Shown here one piece after another: positions 33,623-44,538 of a stretch of DNA of 64,000 nt (its first letter is position 1; each line of letters begins with the position of its first letter). The stretch lies in the NCBI RefSeq assembly GCF_035222485.1, contig NC_085920.1, positions 6,696,001-6,760,000 on the forward strand. Reading direction: 5' to 3'. Origin of the DNA: Podospora pseudoanserina (lineage: Eukaryota; Ascomycota; Sordariomycetes; Sordariales; Podosporaceae). The position numbers and the translations under genes are program-made. Below the pieces are notes generated by a model. That model was not told where the DNA came from, searched no databases, and saw only the letters and a list, made by a program, of their open reading frames with translations.

Positions 33623-34490
33623 GGTGGGCGCGCGATTGTGATTTTGTGGGTTGTGGTTGTGATTTGGGAGAGATGGCAAGTTTCTCCGATTATTGGGGCT
33701 AGAATTGGTGTTGTCGTGGCGGCGATAGGGGTATCAAAAAGAGATGGCGGTTTGGGATGTGGGTGTTTGGTTTGGTCTGGTCTGGGGAAATTTCCAGTTC
33801 AGCCTTGCGATGCGGATATCGATTGCGCTTCAGGTGCAGCCTTGGTGGGGCTGTTCGGTCGTTGATCTTGGGTGGGCAAGTTGCGTCAACGGGGCGGGTC
33901 ACGGCAACGGGCAGGGTTAGGTATAGAGTTGATTGGCCGCCTGGTATATTTGGCTACAAGACGAGACAGTGAATCAAAAAGAATCTGAAGAAGCCTGTCG
34001 TTCAAGGCCGCAGAGGTGGTGAAGTCTATTCGACCTTGGGTCTGTAAAGCTTCTGGACTTGTGGTTGGGCTGACCTGGGTGGAGTCCAAGCAAGGTTGCT
34101 AGTACAGCAGTGATCAACGACCATGGCAGCAGTGAACAAGAAAACTCTCTTGCTATGACTACGAGGGTCCTCCACCTGAGCCTTGTCTTGCTCAGACAAA
34201 CCATGACCCGGCTTGATAAGGCGAATAGGAGACCCAATGCTGCTCCGCGACCAACCGCGCCCCGTATTCACCATGTCACTGGTACCTCGATGTGGGCCCC
34301 ACAGTGTCCCGCATCCCTGCGAAGACTTGGGCCAATATTTTTTTGACAGTGGAAATTTTTGGTTCCCCCACCACTGTTGACCAATTTTTAACTACGAATT
34401 GCCATTCCCACGCCGCTTCAAGAGACATCACCACCCCTCTTCGGCCTCCAGAATCTTCCCTTCCTTCGCAAATCGCCAGTTACAGTCAAA
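33623..34490. promoter_or_regulatory. Bidirectional promoter region, rrp40 and ssz1
   Basis: These 868 bases separate the start codons of two divergent genes that both serve RNA and ribosome functions. A GGAAATTTTTGG sequence at about 34351-34362 resembles the rRNA-processing element (AAAAWTTTT) known upstream of ribosome-biogenesis genes in yeast, but such AT-rich matches occur by chance. The leader of ssz1 is pyrimidine-rich. No coding frame seen. Confidence 0.5.
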
Positions 34491-36313
34491 ATGAGCGGTG
34501 CCAAGTCTGTTTCGCCGGAGAACCGGACCGTCATTGGCTTGACCTTTGGCAACTCCAACAGCTCCATCGCCTACACTGTCGACGATAAGGCTGAGGTTAT
34601 CGCCAACGAGGACGGAGGTAAGCATCAGACTCGAGGCCCCTGGTCCCTCCAAGCGCTAACACATCCGGAACAGACCGTCAGATCCCAACAATCCTCTCCT
34701 ACGTCGACGGCGATGAGTACTACGGTCAACAGGCGAAGGCTTTCCTGATCAGAAACCCAAATAACACAGTCGCCTACTTCCGTGACTTCCTCGGGAAAGA
34801 GTATGTGGCCATGTCAGACAACAACGGCAGTTACTAACAAGCCCGCAGCTTCGAGCATATCGACCCTACCCACAACCACGCCTCTGCGCACCCCAAGGAT
34901 GTTGACGGAGCCGTCTCTTTCACCATCAAGGACAAGGCCGAGGAGGACGCTGAGCCGTCCACCGTTTCCGTCTCCGAGGTTGCCACCCGCTACCTCCGTC
35001 GCCTGGTCGGCTCTGCTTCCGATTACCTTGGCAAGAAGGTCACCTCTGCCGTCATCACCGTCCCTACCAACTTCAACGACAAGCAAAAGGCCGCCCTTCT
35101 TGCTGCTGCCAACGCTGCCGATCTCGAGGTTCTCCAGTTGATCAGCGAGCCCGTCGCTGCGGCGCTCGCCTACGATGCGCGCCCCGAGGCTCAGGTCGAG
35201 GACAAGATCGTTGTCGTTGCCGAGTTGGGCGGCACCCGCTCCGACGTTGCCGTCATTGCCAGCCGTCAAGGCATGTACACCGTCCTCGCCACTGCCCACG
35301 ACTACGAGTTCAACGGTGTTGCTCTTGACAAGATCCTGATGGATCACTTCGCCAAGGAGTTCCTCAAGCGCAACCCCAGCGCCAAGGACCCCCGTGAGAA
35401 CGCCAGAGGCCTCGCCAAGCTCAAGTTCGAGGCCGAGGCCACCAAGAGGGCCCTCAGCATCGGTGCCAACGCCAGCTTCAGCGTTGAAAGCTTGTCCGAC
35501 GGTATCGATTTCGCCAGCACCATCAACCGCCTCCGTTACGAGACTCTTTCCAGGACCGTTTTCGAGGGCATCAACCGCCTGGTTGAGTCTGTCATCAAGA
35601 AGGCCGGCCTTGACGTTCTTGACGTTGACGAGGTCATTCTGTCTGGTGGCACTGCCCACACTCCTCGCATTGCTTCCAACTTCAGCAACATCTTCCCCCA
35701 GACCACCAGAATCCTGGCCCCCTCCACCAACCCCTATGCCATCAACCCTTCCGAGCTCGGCGCTCGTGGCGCCGCTCTCCAGGCCAGCCTGATCCAGGAC
35801 TACGAGGCCGACGACATCGACCAGTCGACCCACGCTGCCGTCACCACTGTGGCCCACATCAGCAACGCCATTGGTGTCGTCTCTCTGAACGCTGCCGGCG
35901 AGGAGATCTTCGTTCCTGTTGTTCCCGCCGAGACTGCCGTCCCCGCCAAGAGGACAGTCCACGTCGCCGCGCCCAAAGACGGCGGTGATGTTCTTGTCAA
36001 GTTCGTCGAGGGCAACACCCACATCAAGGTTACCAAGCCTGAGCCCAAGCCCAAGGAGGACAAGACCGCCAAGGTCGAGGATGCTGCTGACTCTGACGAA
36101 GAGTCTGACTTCTCCGACGACGACGAGGAAGAAGAGGAGAAGCGCGAGAAGGTATGGAAGATTGGCAACACCCTTGCCGAGGCTGCCATCCGCAATGTGA
36201 AGAAGGGCGGCAAGGTCGAGGTTACTGTCCAGGTCAACGCCGATCTTTCCGTCATTCTCACGACGAGAGAAGTTGGCGCCCAGGGCGGTGTGAGAGGCCA
36301 ACTGAACGCTTAG
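34491..36313 (+). CDS. SSZ1: Ribosome-associated Hsp70-like protein Ssz1
   Basis: Three exons, 34491..34617, 34674..34800, 34849..36313; 572 residues. The introns are 56 and 48 bases; the second has a perfect TACTAAC-like branch site. It is an atypical Hsp70: the opening IGLTFGNSNSSIAYTVDD keeps the fold of the phosphate-1 loop but not the usual DLGTT. The middle has VITVPTNFNDKQKAALLAAA and LISEPVAAALAYDA, and later VILSGGTAHTPRI. The substrate domain is short, as in Ssz1, which with the J-protein zuotin forms the ribosome-associated complex that works with Ssb on nascent chains in the cytosol. An acidic insert (DSDEESDFSDDDEEEEE, about 498-514) sits in the C-terminal part. Codon bias is strong, as expected for a translation-linked gene, and it leaves a long open frame on the opposite strand that I regard as an artefact. 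Confidence 0.93.
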
Positions 36314-36999
36314 AAGGTTGGCGTGCTCGGGCGAGGGCAAACCGTTGATAAAAAGACACAAAATCTCCTGCTAAAAGGCATGGAGCTGGATGAGTGGACC
36401 CCCCAAGACTTACTCAGGAATTAGACTACAACTGAGTGGCCGGCTTCCTTGTATACGGGGTGCATTCGGGGAGACTGCCTTGGCGTTGGTTGTGACCATA
36501 AGTCGGGGTCGGATGCATCGGAGGAGGAGGGAGGTTACAAATTGTACGGGCATAGTTGGGACGACGAGGAGGATGAAGACTTTGAGAGGGTGTATGAGTT
36601 TTCGAAGGGGGTTCGGTGATGAGGAAACGGAGGAGGATAACCACCAGCTGCATGGAAGGGTTAAAAGGAAAACGAAAAGGCGCTCGAGGTGGGGAAAGCC
36701 TCTACGGAATGGATAGGCAGGCATTGTCATCAATAGACTCAGCGGTTGTTTGTTGATTGTTTCTTTTTTTTTCTCATTGTAGATGGATATGGTTGGGGGT
36801 TTATATGGCATGTCATTTGCTGTGGGACGCAGGTGTGCGTATGTGAACTTGCGAGATGGGGGTTGGGAAGCGTAAATATATTATGAATTATGTCATGTGC
36901 CAGAACGGTTTCAATGAGCCAAATTCAAGTGTCATTAAAAATTGCCCATCCTCTTAGGGGACGGATGGTTAGTGTTTTAGAAACCAGTGTGTTGCCATA

Positions 37000-37047
<48 letters not shown>

Positions 37048-37127
37048 TCCAACAACAAAAGAAACAAACCGCCCGCTTGCTTGCTCTTTTCCCAACTGAA
37101 AACTCATCACCCCAGACAACAACCTGA
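36314..37127. other. Convergent intergenic region with (CA)n microsatellite
   Basis: These 814 bases lie between the stops of ssz1 and the minus-strand NT-C2 gene. They contain a (CA)n tract of about twenty copies at 37004-37044. Otherwise I see only presumed 3' UTR sequence and no supportable gene. Confidence 0.6.
37004..37044. repeat. (CA)n dinucleotide microsatellite
   Basis: About twenty uninterrupted CA units just downstream of the NT-C2 gene stop on its 3' side. Pure alternating purine-pyrimidine sequence, probably polymorphic and able to form Z-DNA. Confidence 0.95.
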
Positions 37128-38854
37128 TTAAACCACCACACCGGCCTCCCTACCAGAAGAGGGAACCGTCCAAGCAACCAAATCCTCCCTCACCTCCATC
37201 TCGTCCACCTCCTTCCCCCGCTTAAAATACCCAAACCCCCTCGTCCTCTCCCTCTCATGGTGGTCACTGCTCCCCGTCGTCGTCGTCCCGCCACTCTCCT
37301 TATTGCCAAACCCGCTCCCGACGGTAACCAAACTCGAACTCCGACTCCTCAACCCCCCCGCGTGCGTGATTTTGCTCTCCTCCCTCCTGTGCAACTGCCT
37401 CATCCCCCCGGCCACACCCAGCCCAACACCCCGCGACGACTCCCGGTTCAAGTCGGGCTGTTGATCTTGGTGTTGTTGACCCAGGACAGTATCCCCATCA
37501 CTCGACCCGCTCCTGTGCCTCAGGTGATGGCGGAATCGGTGGAGGTCGCCCGGGCGAAGGGTGGACGACATCATGTCCTGCGAGCTGTGGCTTTCCCCCT
37601 CGTCGTCCGTCTCATCAGCGGGATTGCTCGATTCGTGTCTGAACGACGGCAAGAGGCGGTTTGCGGACGGGGGGCGGCCCGGCAGGACCGTCGTCCGTCT
37701 GGTGTGCCCCCTTCCATTGGGGGCTTTGGACGCGCGGCGGAACCCGTCGCCGCCGGAGAAGATATCCTCGATGCACTCGTCTGCGGGGAGCTCGCCCGGC
37801 TGGCTGGCCCAGCTGGCTGCCAAAGCGCGGCGGTACATATCCTGCGCTTCAAACACGTCACGAGATTTTCCAACGAGAGAAGAGGGAACGTGCCCGTTGG
37901 ACGATTTCCCCACGTCAACCGGCTCGAGGGCCTCGCCGGCGACAAAACCGGCGATGCCGCCGAATACAGGGGCTGATTTTGGGGGTGGAGCCGCGTAGTT
38001 CCTTTCGCCGTCCACTTGGATCATGAGGATGGAAATTTTGAGCGTCGAGTTGATTTTGGACTCTTGCATCAGATACCGGCGCATGACGCCATCACGGACC
38101 TCGGACATGGGGCTGGTGGTGTTGCTGTCGTCTTCTGCTTCTGACGCATGAGAGGAGCGGGGGCTGCCGTCAAGGGTCTCCGGGACGGTGGTGTTACTTA
38201 GGGAGCTGCGTTTGCGGTGGTGGCTGCTGGCGCCGGATTTGGGATCGCGGCTGGTAGGGGAGGAGAAGATATCCCTTAGACTTGGCCCGCCGGGAATGAC
38301 ACCATCTCGGAGGATGGCCTCGCTTTCCTCAATGTACTCGCTTAGGTTGAGACGGACGACACCAAGGCTGATTTTCTCATCGCGGCCGCTCGTGCTGGCG
38401 GTGCCGGGGCCGCTGAACTCTTGGAGCACTTCGAACTCTATAGGGCATTCCACCAGGTTGCTGTTCCGGTCGATGCCAATGCGGACCGAGAAGACACGGG
38501 AGTAGTTATAGTCTACCCGGTGATTTTGAATGGGACATTTTTGTGTGCGCCCTCGTTGTTCACTGTGTATGCTGTGGGGGAGGTGCCATTTGATCAGTGA
38601 CACTCCCGACACGAGTGGCACGTTGTTGAGGTCGTATATCTAATCAGTTGTAAGTCATGTGCTTAGTCACAGAGAAGGGGATGTTATTGAGCCCTACCTT
38701 GAGATGTACCTCGAACCTAGGCTGTGGAGAAAGGGGCGATGTTAGCTGTCTCATTGTCTCACCTTACTCGTACCCAATCAAACTGGTGCACAAAGAGAAG
38801 TGGAAAAAAAAAACATACCTTTCTAGATTTGCTAACTATAGGAAAGATGCGCAT
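37128..38854 (-). CDS. NT-C2 (EEIG1/EHBP1-type) domain protein
   Basis: Three exons, complement(37128..38639, 38698..38721, 38819..38854); 523 residues. Exon 1 (36 bases) codes MRIFPIVSKSRK and exon 2 (24 bases) codes PRFEVHLK. Exon 3 continues IYDLNNVPLVSGVSLIKWHL. All introns fall between codons. Together this forms the N-terminal C2 domain of the EEIG1/EHBP1 family (about residues 1-165), with CPIQNHRVDYNYS, the strand text LVECPIEFEVLQEF and SLGVVRLNLSEYIEES. A second conserved block lies near MQESKINSTLKISILMIQVDGE. Animal relatives bind membranes and link Rab or endocytic cargo to actin; the fungal role is not known to me. The remaining 250 residues are Ser/Gly/Arg-rich and probably disordered. 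The gene is divergent from POP1. The family call is good; the micro-exons rest on frame, splice sites and domain continuity. Confidence 0.87.
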
Positions 38855-39975
38855 GTCAGCTGTCTGAGACCGTTATGACCAAGTGACGTAAAGTATCTCC
38901 CGTTGGATCCGAAGTAAAGAGACGGGAGTTTTTAAGGTTGGTGCACGGTTGGTTTGGTGGTTTGGTATAAAGACGTTGTTTGCGGCTCGTGTACTGGTAG
39001 AATGTTGGAGCAACGGGTTGGGTGATGTTGCCAAATGCAAGACAGTGAACAACAATGAAGCGTGAAATGCCAGTGAAACCAGATTGGCTGAAGAGCTTCT
39101 TCAGAGGCAAGGGAGGCAGGCTGAGTAAGACGAGTGGTGAAGAGGAAAGAGGGAAAAAAAAGAAGAAAAAAAGAATTGCTAGTCATGCTTACTTAGGGAT
39201 GCCATGACTTGTCACTAGCACAGATTATGAAGGTATGTATGTAGCCTATGGTATGGACTGATTGATGCACATGAGACGAGCTATTACTGGAGAGTGTCAG
39301 ATGGCGGACCGTTTCGTCGAAACCGGAGGCTGACGTCGGGGCGCGACAGATCCAGGTTCGGTGACTTTCTTCCAGATTGCGACTATAATATCGTATATCA
39401 GCTTATCGCCCGCGGTATTTAGGTACAGTAGTAGTGTGGTAAGGAACGGCAGAGTCCAGGACAGGGCAAGGTATCGTCAAAAACTTGGAATGTAAGGTAA
39501 AAGTATCGCCGGAAGCACCGAGACCGCGGGACATTCGGCTCTAATCGCGATGGAACGTCAGTGGGGAGTATATACAAGTTCACTAACCTGGATTGTCCTT
39601 TGAAGACTCCCTGGCGGCTTCAGAACGCGCCGGCGGACTCAAAGCCAGGCACTGTAATGCTTCTAAAGACGTGGTTGCTGAAACTTGCTTGGTCGTTGGC
39701 TGGTGGTGCCAAGCCAAGGGGTTCTTGGGGGATCTCGCCCCTGTCAGGGAACGGCCGGGGGTTGTGGAGCTTGGGCCGAGGGGCACGCCAAGTCGTCCTG
39801 GGCCTAGTGCAGGGGCCATCTGATAAGATAAGAGCTCCAAAAATTCAAGGTCCAAAGTCAAACAGTGACTTTATTTACCCAGCAAACAAGCTCGACGACA
39901 AACAGAATTATTCGGGACTGGGCTCAGTTGGGAGGTTTCCGCGGCATTCTCGTACTTTCCTAGACCACAGCCAAG
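38855..39975. promoter_or_regulatory. Bidirectional promoter region, NT-C2 gene and POP1
   Basis: These 1121 bases separate two divergent start codons. An A-rich stretch on the plus strand at about 39147-39175 and scattered AT-rich patches are visible. Open frames near 39561-39975 are mixed in composition and overlap the POP1 leader. I see no separate gene. Confidence 0.55.
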
Positions 39976-42690
39976 ATGGTGAAACGAAAAGACCCTCCAG
40001 GAGGAGGCAAAGACAGCCACGGACGCCAACCAAACAACACGCGCAACACCAAGCGCGCCAAAGTTCAAGCTGCCCGCACCATTCGCACACAGCCCTCCGA
40101 TGCTGCGCTCGAAGACGGCAAGCTTGATTTGAACAGATTCCTCAATGCCCGCGAATTCGAAATCAAATCCCTCGAAAGAAGCATGAACAAATGCAAGGCC
40201 GTCAATGCCACCCGCGTTTTCCAGATGGTGCCCCGCGCGATGCGCCGGAGGACAGCAAGCCATAATGTGAAGAGAGTGCCAAAGAGACTGCGTGCGCAAG
40301 CGAGAAAGGAAATGCTGGAAGACAATACGCCGACGGTCGAGTCGAGGAAACGCAAGCCCCGCACAACCCGCGCCCGAATACGCGCCGAGACGATGAGGAA
40401 GCTACGATATTTGGCCGAGAAGAAAAGGAAGAGGAAGGGTAAGAAGGCCGGTGATGGGACGGTGGAGGAGGTGCAAAGGAGAGGATCAGCTGTGGTAACG
40501 GCGAGACCTCCACGGCCAAAAATACGACGGAACATGCTAAACGAGCCACCGAAAGCCGACTCGAAATACAGAAAACGCCAGATTAACAAGACCTGGCTAC
40601 CAACCCATTTATGGCATGCGAAACGGGCCACGATGACGAGGCCAAGCAGCCCCTTGTGGAGATTTGCCATTCCACTCACATCGACGGCGAAGTGCTACCG
40701 ACCAACACATCGTGCTTCCGGGCAAAAGGGGGTGGTTGCGTGGGATACCAGTTACATGAGCACGATAGGGGTTTATGGAACGGCTGACTGTCTCGAGCGG
40801 GCGTTAAGGTATCTGGGGTTGGTACAAGAGGGTCTTTGGAATACGAGAGGCAAGAAATGGAGGGCCGGTGTTCGGAAATGGACAGGTACCGTCAGCAGGC
40901 AACAGAAGGGTTCGAGACGGGATATTGGTCCCGCCACGATAGTCTGGAACCCACAACCGCCTGCGACAACTTCGGACGAGATGGAGACGTCTGAGAAGCC
41001 CAAGAAGCCCCGGAGACAGATTCTTATTCGCACTCATCCATCTTGTTTCCTCGAATTATTTGAGGAGTTACTCAAGGTTGCAAAGGGCCAGAAGCCTCAA
41101 CTTCACGTGGAGGACCTACGGTTCGAAGTCGGCAGCATTGAGCTAGTTGGGCCGGCCTCTACGGAAACATTGTTGGGAATTCTTGAACCCTTTCACGATT
41201 CACCAGAAGCGGCCGAACGCCATGCTAATGTCTTCCGGTCCCTCGCTGGAGTAGCAAATCCGGCATCTCTGCCCAAGGACGCAATTCTTGCCTTCTCGGC
41301 CAGGGACCCGCGTTTGTCTTATCCCCCAAAGCGAGTCGAGATTCCCAGCGGAGGCGAACAGACAATCCTCAAGACACTCACAGATTGGCCAGTCGAGGAA
41401 AACCTCAAGCCATACGACATATTCGACCGAGAGAGCCGCTATCAAGCTTCGAGAATGCCATCACAAAAGTCACTCAACCGCCGAAAAGGCGCGAATGCTC
41501 CGGGAGAGCCTATCAAGGTCACCGCAGCAGACCCCCCCATTCCAGTCATGTTGCTCGCCTCAAGACCTGGCACAGACGGTCAGGCCCAGGGTACGTGGAC
41601 ATTACTCGCTCCGTGGAAATGCATCCAGCACATCTGGTACTGCTTGATGCAGTACCCCGTCAGCACAGGTGGGAACCCTCGGCTGGGAGGGCTTGAAGAG
41701 CAGAGACAAATCGCTTTTGAGCACGGGACTCCATGGTTCCCGGGGGATTTCCCGGCAACGACTGCCGGCATGAACTGGGAGCTGGAGGAGAGGGCCAAGA
41801 GGAGGGGGGATTGGGATCGACGACCAAAGAGCAAGAGATTGGAATGGAAGTCGCTCGATCTCGGGGCTGGGAGAAAAGGTGAGATCGGAGATGGGTTGGC
41901 GTGTGATTTTGAGTACCTGTTTGGGGTGTCAGCCCGAACCCGAACCCAAGGGAAACCTGACGCAGTGTCGACCCCGGATGCCGCCGCGGAAGCGATGGTG
42001 GTTGATCCACCTGCCGAGCAGCCGCAATCTCCAGTTGGTATGACGATCAGGCAGGTGACGAAGACGGAGTTTAGCGCATTGATGAAATCGGGAAGCGGGG
42101 AGGGGGTGGTGCCGGAGGGAGGGATTGTTGCTGTTGGGTTGGAGTTTGTGACGAGGGGGGTTGCGAAGCCTTGTGCGAGGATTTATCGGCTGCCGGGGAA
42201 GGGGGGGAAGGCTGGAGGTGCGGTTGGCGTTCCGTCCACGCAGGCAGAGGTGCCTGCTACGCCTGAGGCGAGGACGAAGGACGGGTTGCCGGTTGACTTG
42301 AGCGAGCAATGGCTTTCCAAGGTACCAAATGGGGACAAGAAAAAGGGAGCTGCTGTTCCAAGGATGCCGGTTGGGGTGGATATGGAGACCAGGAAGAAGA
42401 TTTTGGCCGGGTCACTTTTGGCTGTGGAGGTTCCCTATCCCAAGCCCGCCGCGGGTAATCAGACGGATTTTGGGGGTCACCCGCTTTGTCCTGGGGAGGA
42501 GGACTTGATTGGGTTTGTGACTACGGGCGCGTTCAGCCTCAGCGAGGGAAGGGGCACGGCGATTGGGTCGATTTCGGCGGCGAGGGCGCTCGAGACGTTG
42601 AGGGAGACGGGGCCCCGGGAGGGCAAGTTTTGTGTGGTTAGGAATGCGGGTGAGAGTATAGGTTGGTTGGCGAGGTGGGAGGTTGTTTGA
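39976..42690 (+). CDS. POP1: Ribonuclease P/MRP subunit POP1
   Basis: Single exon, 904 residues. POP1 is the largest protein of RNase P and RNase MRP and holds their RNA cores together for tRNA 5' processing and rRNA cleavage in the nucleus and nucleolus. The N-terminal Pop1 domain begins LDLNRFLNAREFEIKSLERS (about 50-70), continues RVFQMVPRAMRRRTASHNVK, a very basic region, then WLPTHLWHAKRATM (about 210). The POPLD domain lies at about 535-615 with WTLLAPWKCIQHIWYCLMQY and GTPWFPGDFPATTAG. The C-terminal part has PCARIYRLPG and ends with LIGFVTTGAFSLSEG and VVRNAGESIGWLARWEVV, as in other POP1 proteins. The start context (gccaagATGG) is good. No intron is needed. Length is normal for the fungal family. 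Confidence 0.95.
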   Translation: MVKRKDPPGGGKDSHGRQPNNTRNTKRAKVQAARTIRTQPSDAALEDGKLDLNRFLNAREFEIKSLERSMNKCKAVNATRVFQMVPRAMRRRTASHNVKRVPKRLRAQARKEMLEDNTPTVESRKRKPRTTRARIRAETMRKLRYLAEKKRKRKGKKAGDGTVEEVQRRGSAVVTARPPRPKIRRNMLNEPPKADSKYRKRQINKTWLPTHLWHAKRATMTRPSSPLWRFAIPLTSTAKCYRPTHRASGQKGVVAWDTSYMSTIGVYGTADCLERALRYLGLVQEGLWNTRGKKWRAGVRKWTGTVSRQQKGSRRDIGPATIVWNPQPPATTSDEMETSEKPKKPRRQILIRTHPSCFLELFEELLKVAKGQKPQLHVEDLRFEVGSIELVGPASTETLLGILEPFHDSPEAAERHANVFRSLAGVANPASLPKDAILAFSARDPRLSYPPKRVEIPSGGEQTILKTLTDWPVEENLKPYDIFDRESRYQASRMPSQKSLNRRKGANAPGEPIKVTAADPPIPVMLLASRPGTDGQAQGTWTLLAPWKCIQHIWYCLMQYPVSTGGNPRLGGLEEQRQIAFEHGTPWFPGDFPATTAGMNWELEERAKRRGDWDRRPKSKRLEWKSLDLGAGRKGEIGDGLACDFEYLFGVSARTRTQGKPDAVSTPDAAAEAMVVDPPAEQPQSPVGMTIRQVTKTEFSALMKSGSGEGVVPEGGIVAVGLEFVTRGVAKPCARIYRLPGKGGKAGGAVGVPSTQAEVPATPEARTKDGLPVDLSEQWLSKVPNGDKKKGAAVPRMPVGVDMETRKKILAGSLLAVEVPYPKPAAGNQTDFGGHPLCPGEEDLIGFVTTGAFSLSEGRGTAIGSISAARALETLRETGPREGKFCVVRNAGESIGWLARWEVV

Positions 42691-44538
42691 CGGGATGGAA
42701 AAATCCTGATACGACAATTTTACCTATTTTGTGGGAATATGGGATTCTCACGAATGCAATGGTGAAGCTGAAAGAGCAAGCAAGCATCGGGATGGTGTAC
42801 AGCCAGCTTTTTGCTGTAAAGGAACCCACCCAATACTCAAGGGCTTGAAGCTTTGTACCAAGCAGGGATGATCCCGAGATGTGAGACCTGCAGTTATGTA
42901 TACAAGGCTCGATTGGATTGACCTGGGAGCGGTAAGATGTTCGGGTTCGGGAAGGGTGGGTTGCCAAATCGGCAATCTGATCTTTACCGGTCAAGCCAGA
43001 ATCGGGCATATGATAGGCATTGGGCAAGGGAAATGTGACGAGGTCTTCTTTGTAAAAAGCCGGTCACCCAATGAAGGGCAGATGATCACAATCATAGGTG
43101 GTGGTGGCGGATGAGTTTTTGGACTCGTGAGACACCGTCACACGGGTCATTGGGCAGATGGAAATACACCGCTTTGGGTTTCTATACCGCGATGAGGAAT
43201 TGCATGGACTGGGTTGGGAGTGGATGCAGCATCTTTGTGCGAGTCTGTCGGCTGGAGATGCCCTTCGGAATGAGGTCTAGCCGCGAGAAACGAAGGGGAA
43301 AGGATTATCGTCGTTTGAAGGCTCACCGGATGCAAGGTGTCGCGTGTGGCTTGATAACTCGCAGGTTTTGGTACTTGGTTTTGTTGATGAGACGGGGGAG
43401 GTGATCGGCGGGGAGCTAAGATCGATTATATGTGAGGCACGGTTTTGGGATGTCTTACTCAACTGGCTGGCTGTCTTGTTTGTGAGAAGGGTTTTTTTGC
43501 CTCTCGGTAGATTTCACTTGGTGATATCTCCGTAGACATGATACTTACCCAATCTGTGTGCTGTGATGGTGATAGAAAGGGGCTTAAACACACCGTTCCC
43601 AGATGCACCACCCTCAGCCGAGCCAACCGGCGGAGGGAAATGCAGGCGTCGGGTGCATCAACGTCGTCGAAAAATACTTGGGTCCTCCCCAAGTTGGCTG
43701 GCGCACCAAGTTCCCGGTTGATGTGTGCCGGGAGGCAGAGAGGCTCCAGATTGCTTGCCGTTGCTGATCAGACTTTTGACACATTTGTCCCGGAACAAAT
43801 GCCAATGTCAGATATTGGAAAAAAAAAAGTCATCACGAATCGTACGAGGTAGTGGGCAGACAAGCCAGGACAAGGCCTGGTCACTGACTGCGCCAAAAGT
43901 CCAAAATCGGCGGCCCGGAATCTAGAGCGATCCCGTCTGGAGCCTATCACACTGGGCCGTCACCCGCGGCGGCCAGCTGTGTGTGTCCAGTCAAGTTTTC
44001 AGAGCTGTCATCCGGCTCACCGCGAGGCACACGGGCACAAACAGCCCAGCCCAGCCCCATTCCTGCAAGTTGCACAAACAACATCTCTCTTACTTGTTCT
44101 CTCCTTTTCCAAACTACAGCCAGCAGAGAATTGACCCGTCTCCATCGCGCTGGCCCCAAGCTCTCGGGCCGTGCCCGTGCGGATAGACACAACTCTGACA
44201 TTGCCTGCCGACTTGGCACGATCGGCCAAGACAGCCCACCTGCAACCCAAGAGAGAGAAGAGGGTCCTCTTCACCTTGTCCGGAAGCCGGATTGGCAAAC
44301 TGCGATAACCCCATCCCCATCCACTACCCCCCACCCGCCCCGTCACCACCCCCTCGACGGCGCTTCGAACAACAACCATATGGGACCACTCAAGAGGTCA
44401 TTTTCGCATGTCATGCCTCGAAAACTCCCAGAAATCACCGTTTGATCGGATACGGTCCTGCTTGCTTTTCGTTTTTCTTTGTCTTTTTTTTATATATTTT
44501 TTATACTGGAATATTAATTGGTTTTTGCGGCAGCAGCC
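42691..44538. other. Intergenic region between POP1 and the RBR gene
   Basis: This is the POP1 3' UTR followed by the promoter and leader of the RBR ligase gene. The leader from about 44040 is pyrimidine-rich with T runs near 44470-44505. Short overlapping frames on both strands show no family features. No RNA gene or repeat recognised. Confidence 0.6.

Noticed and set aside
34814-36361. 515-residue minus-strand open frame opposite ssz1
   Set aside because: Produced by strong codon bias in a conserved Hsp70 gene on the plus strand; no domain and no splice structure of its own.
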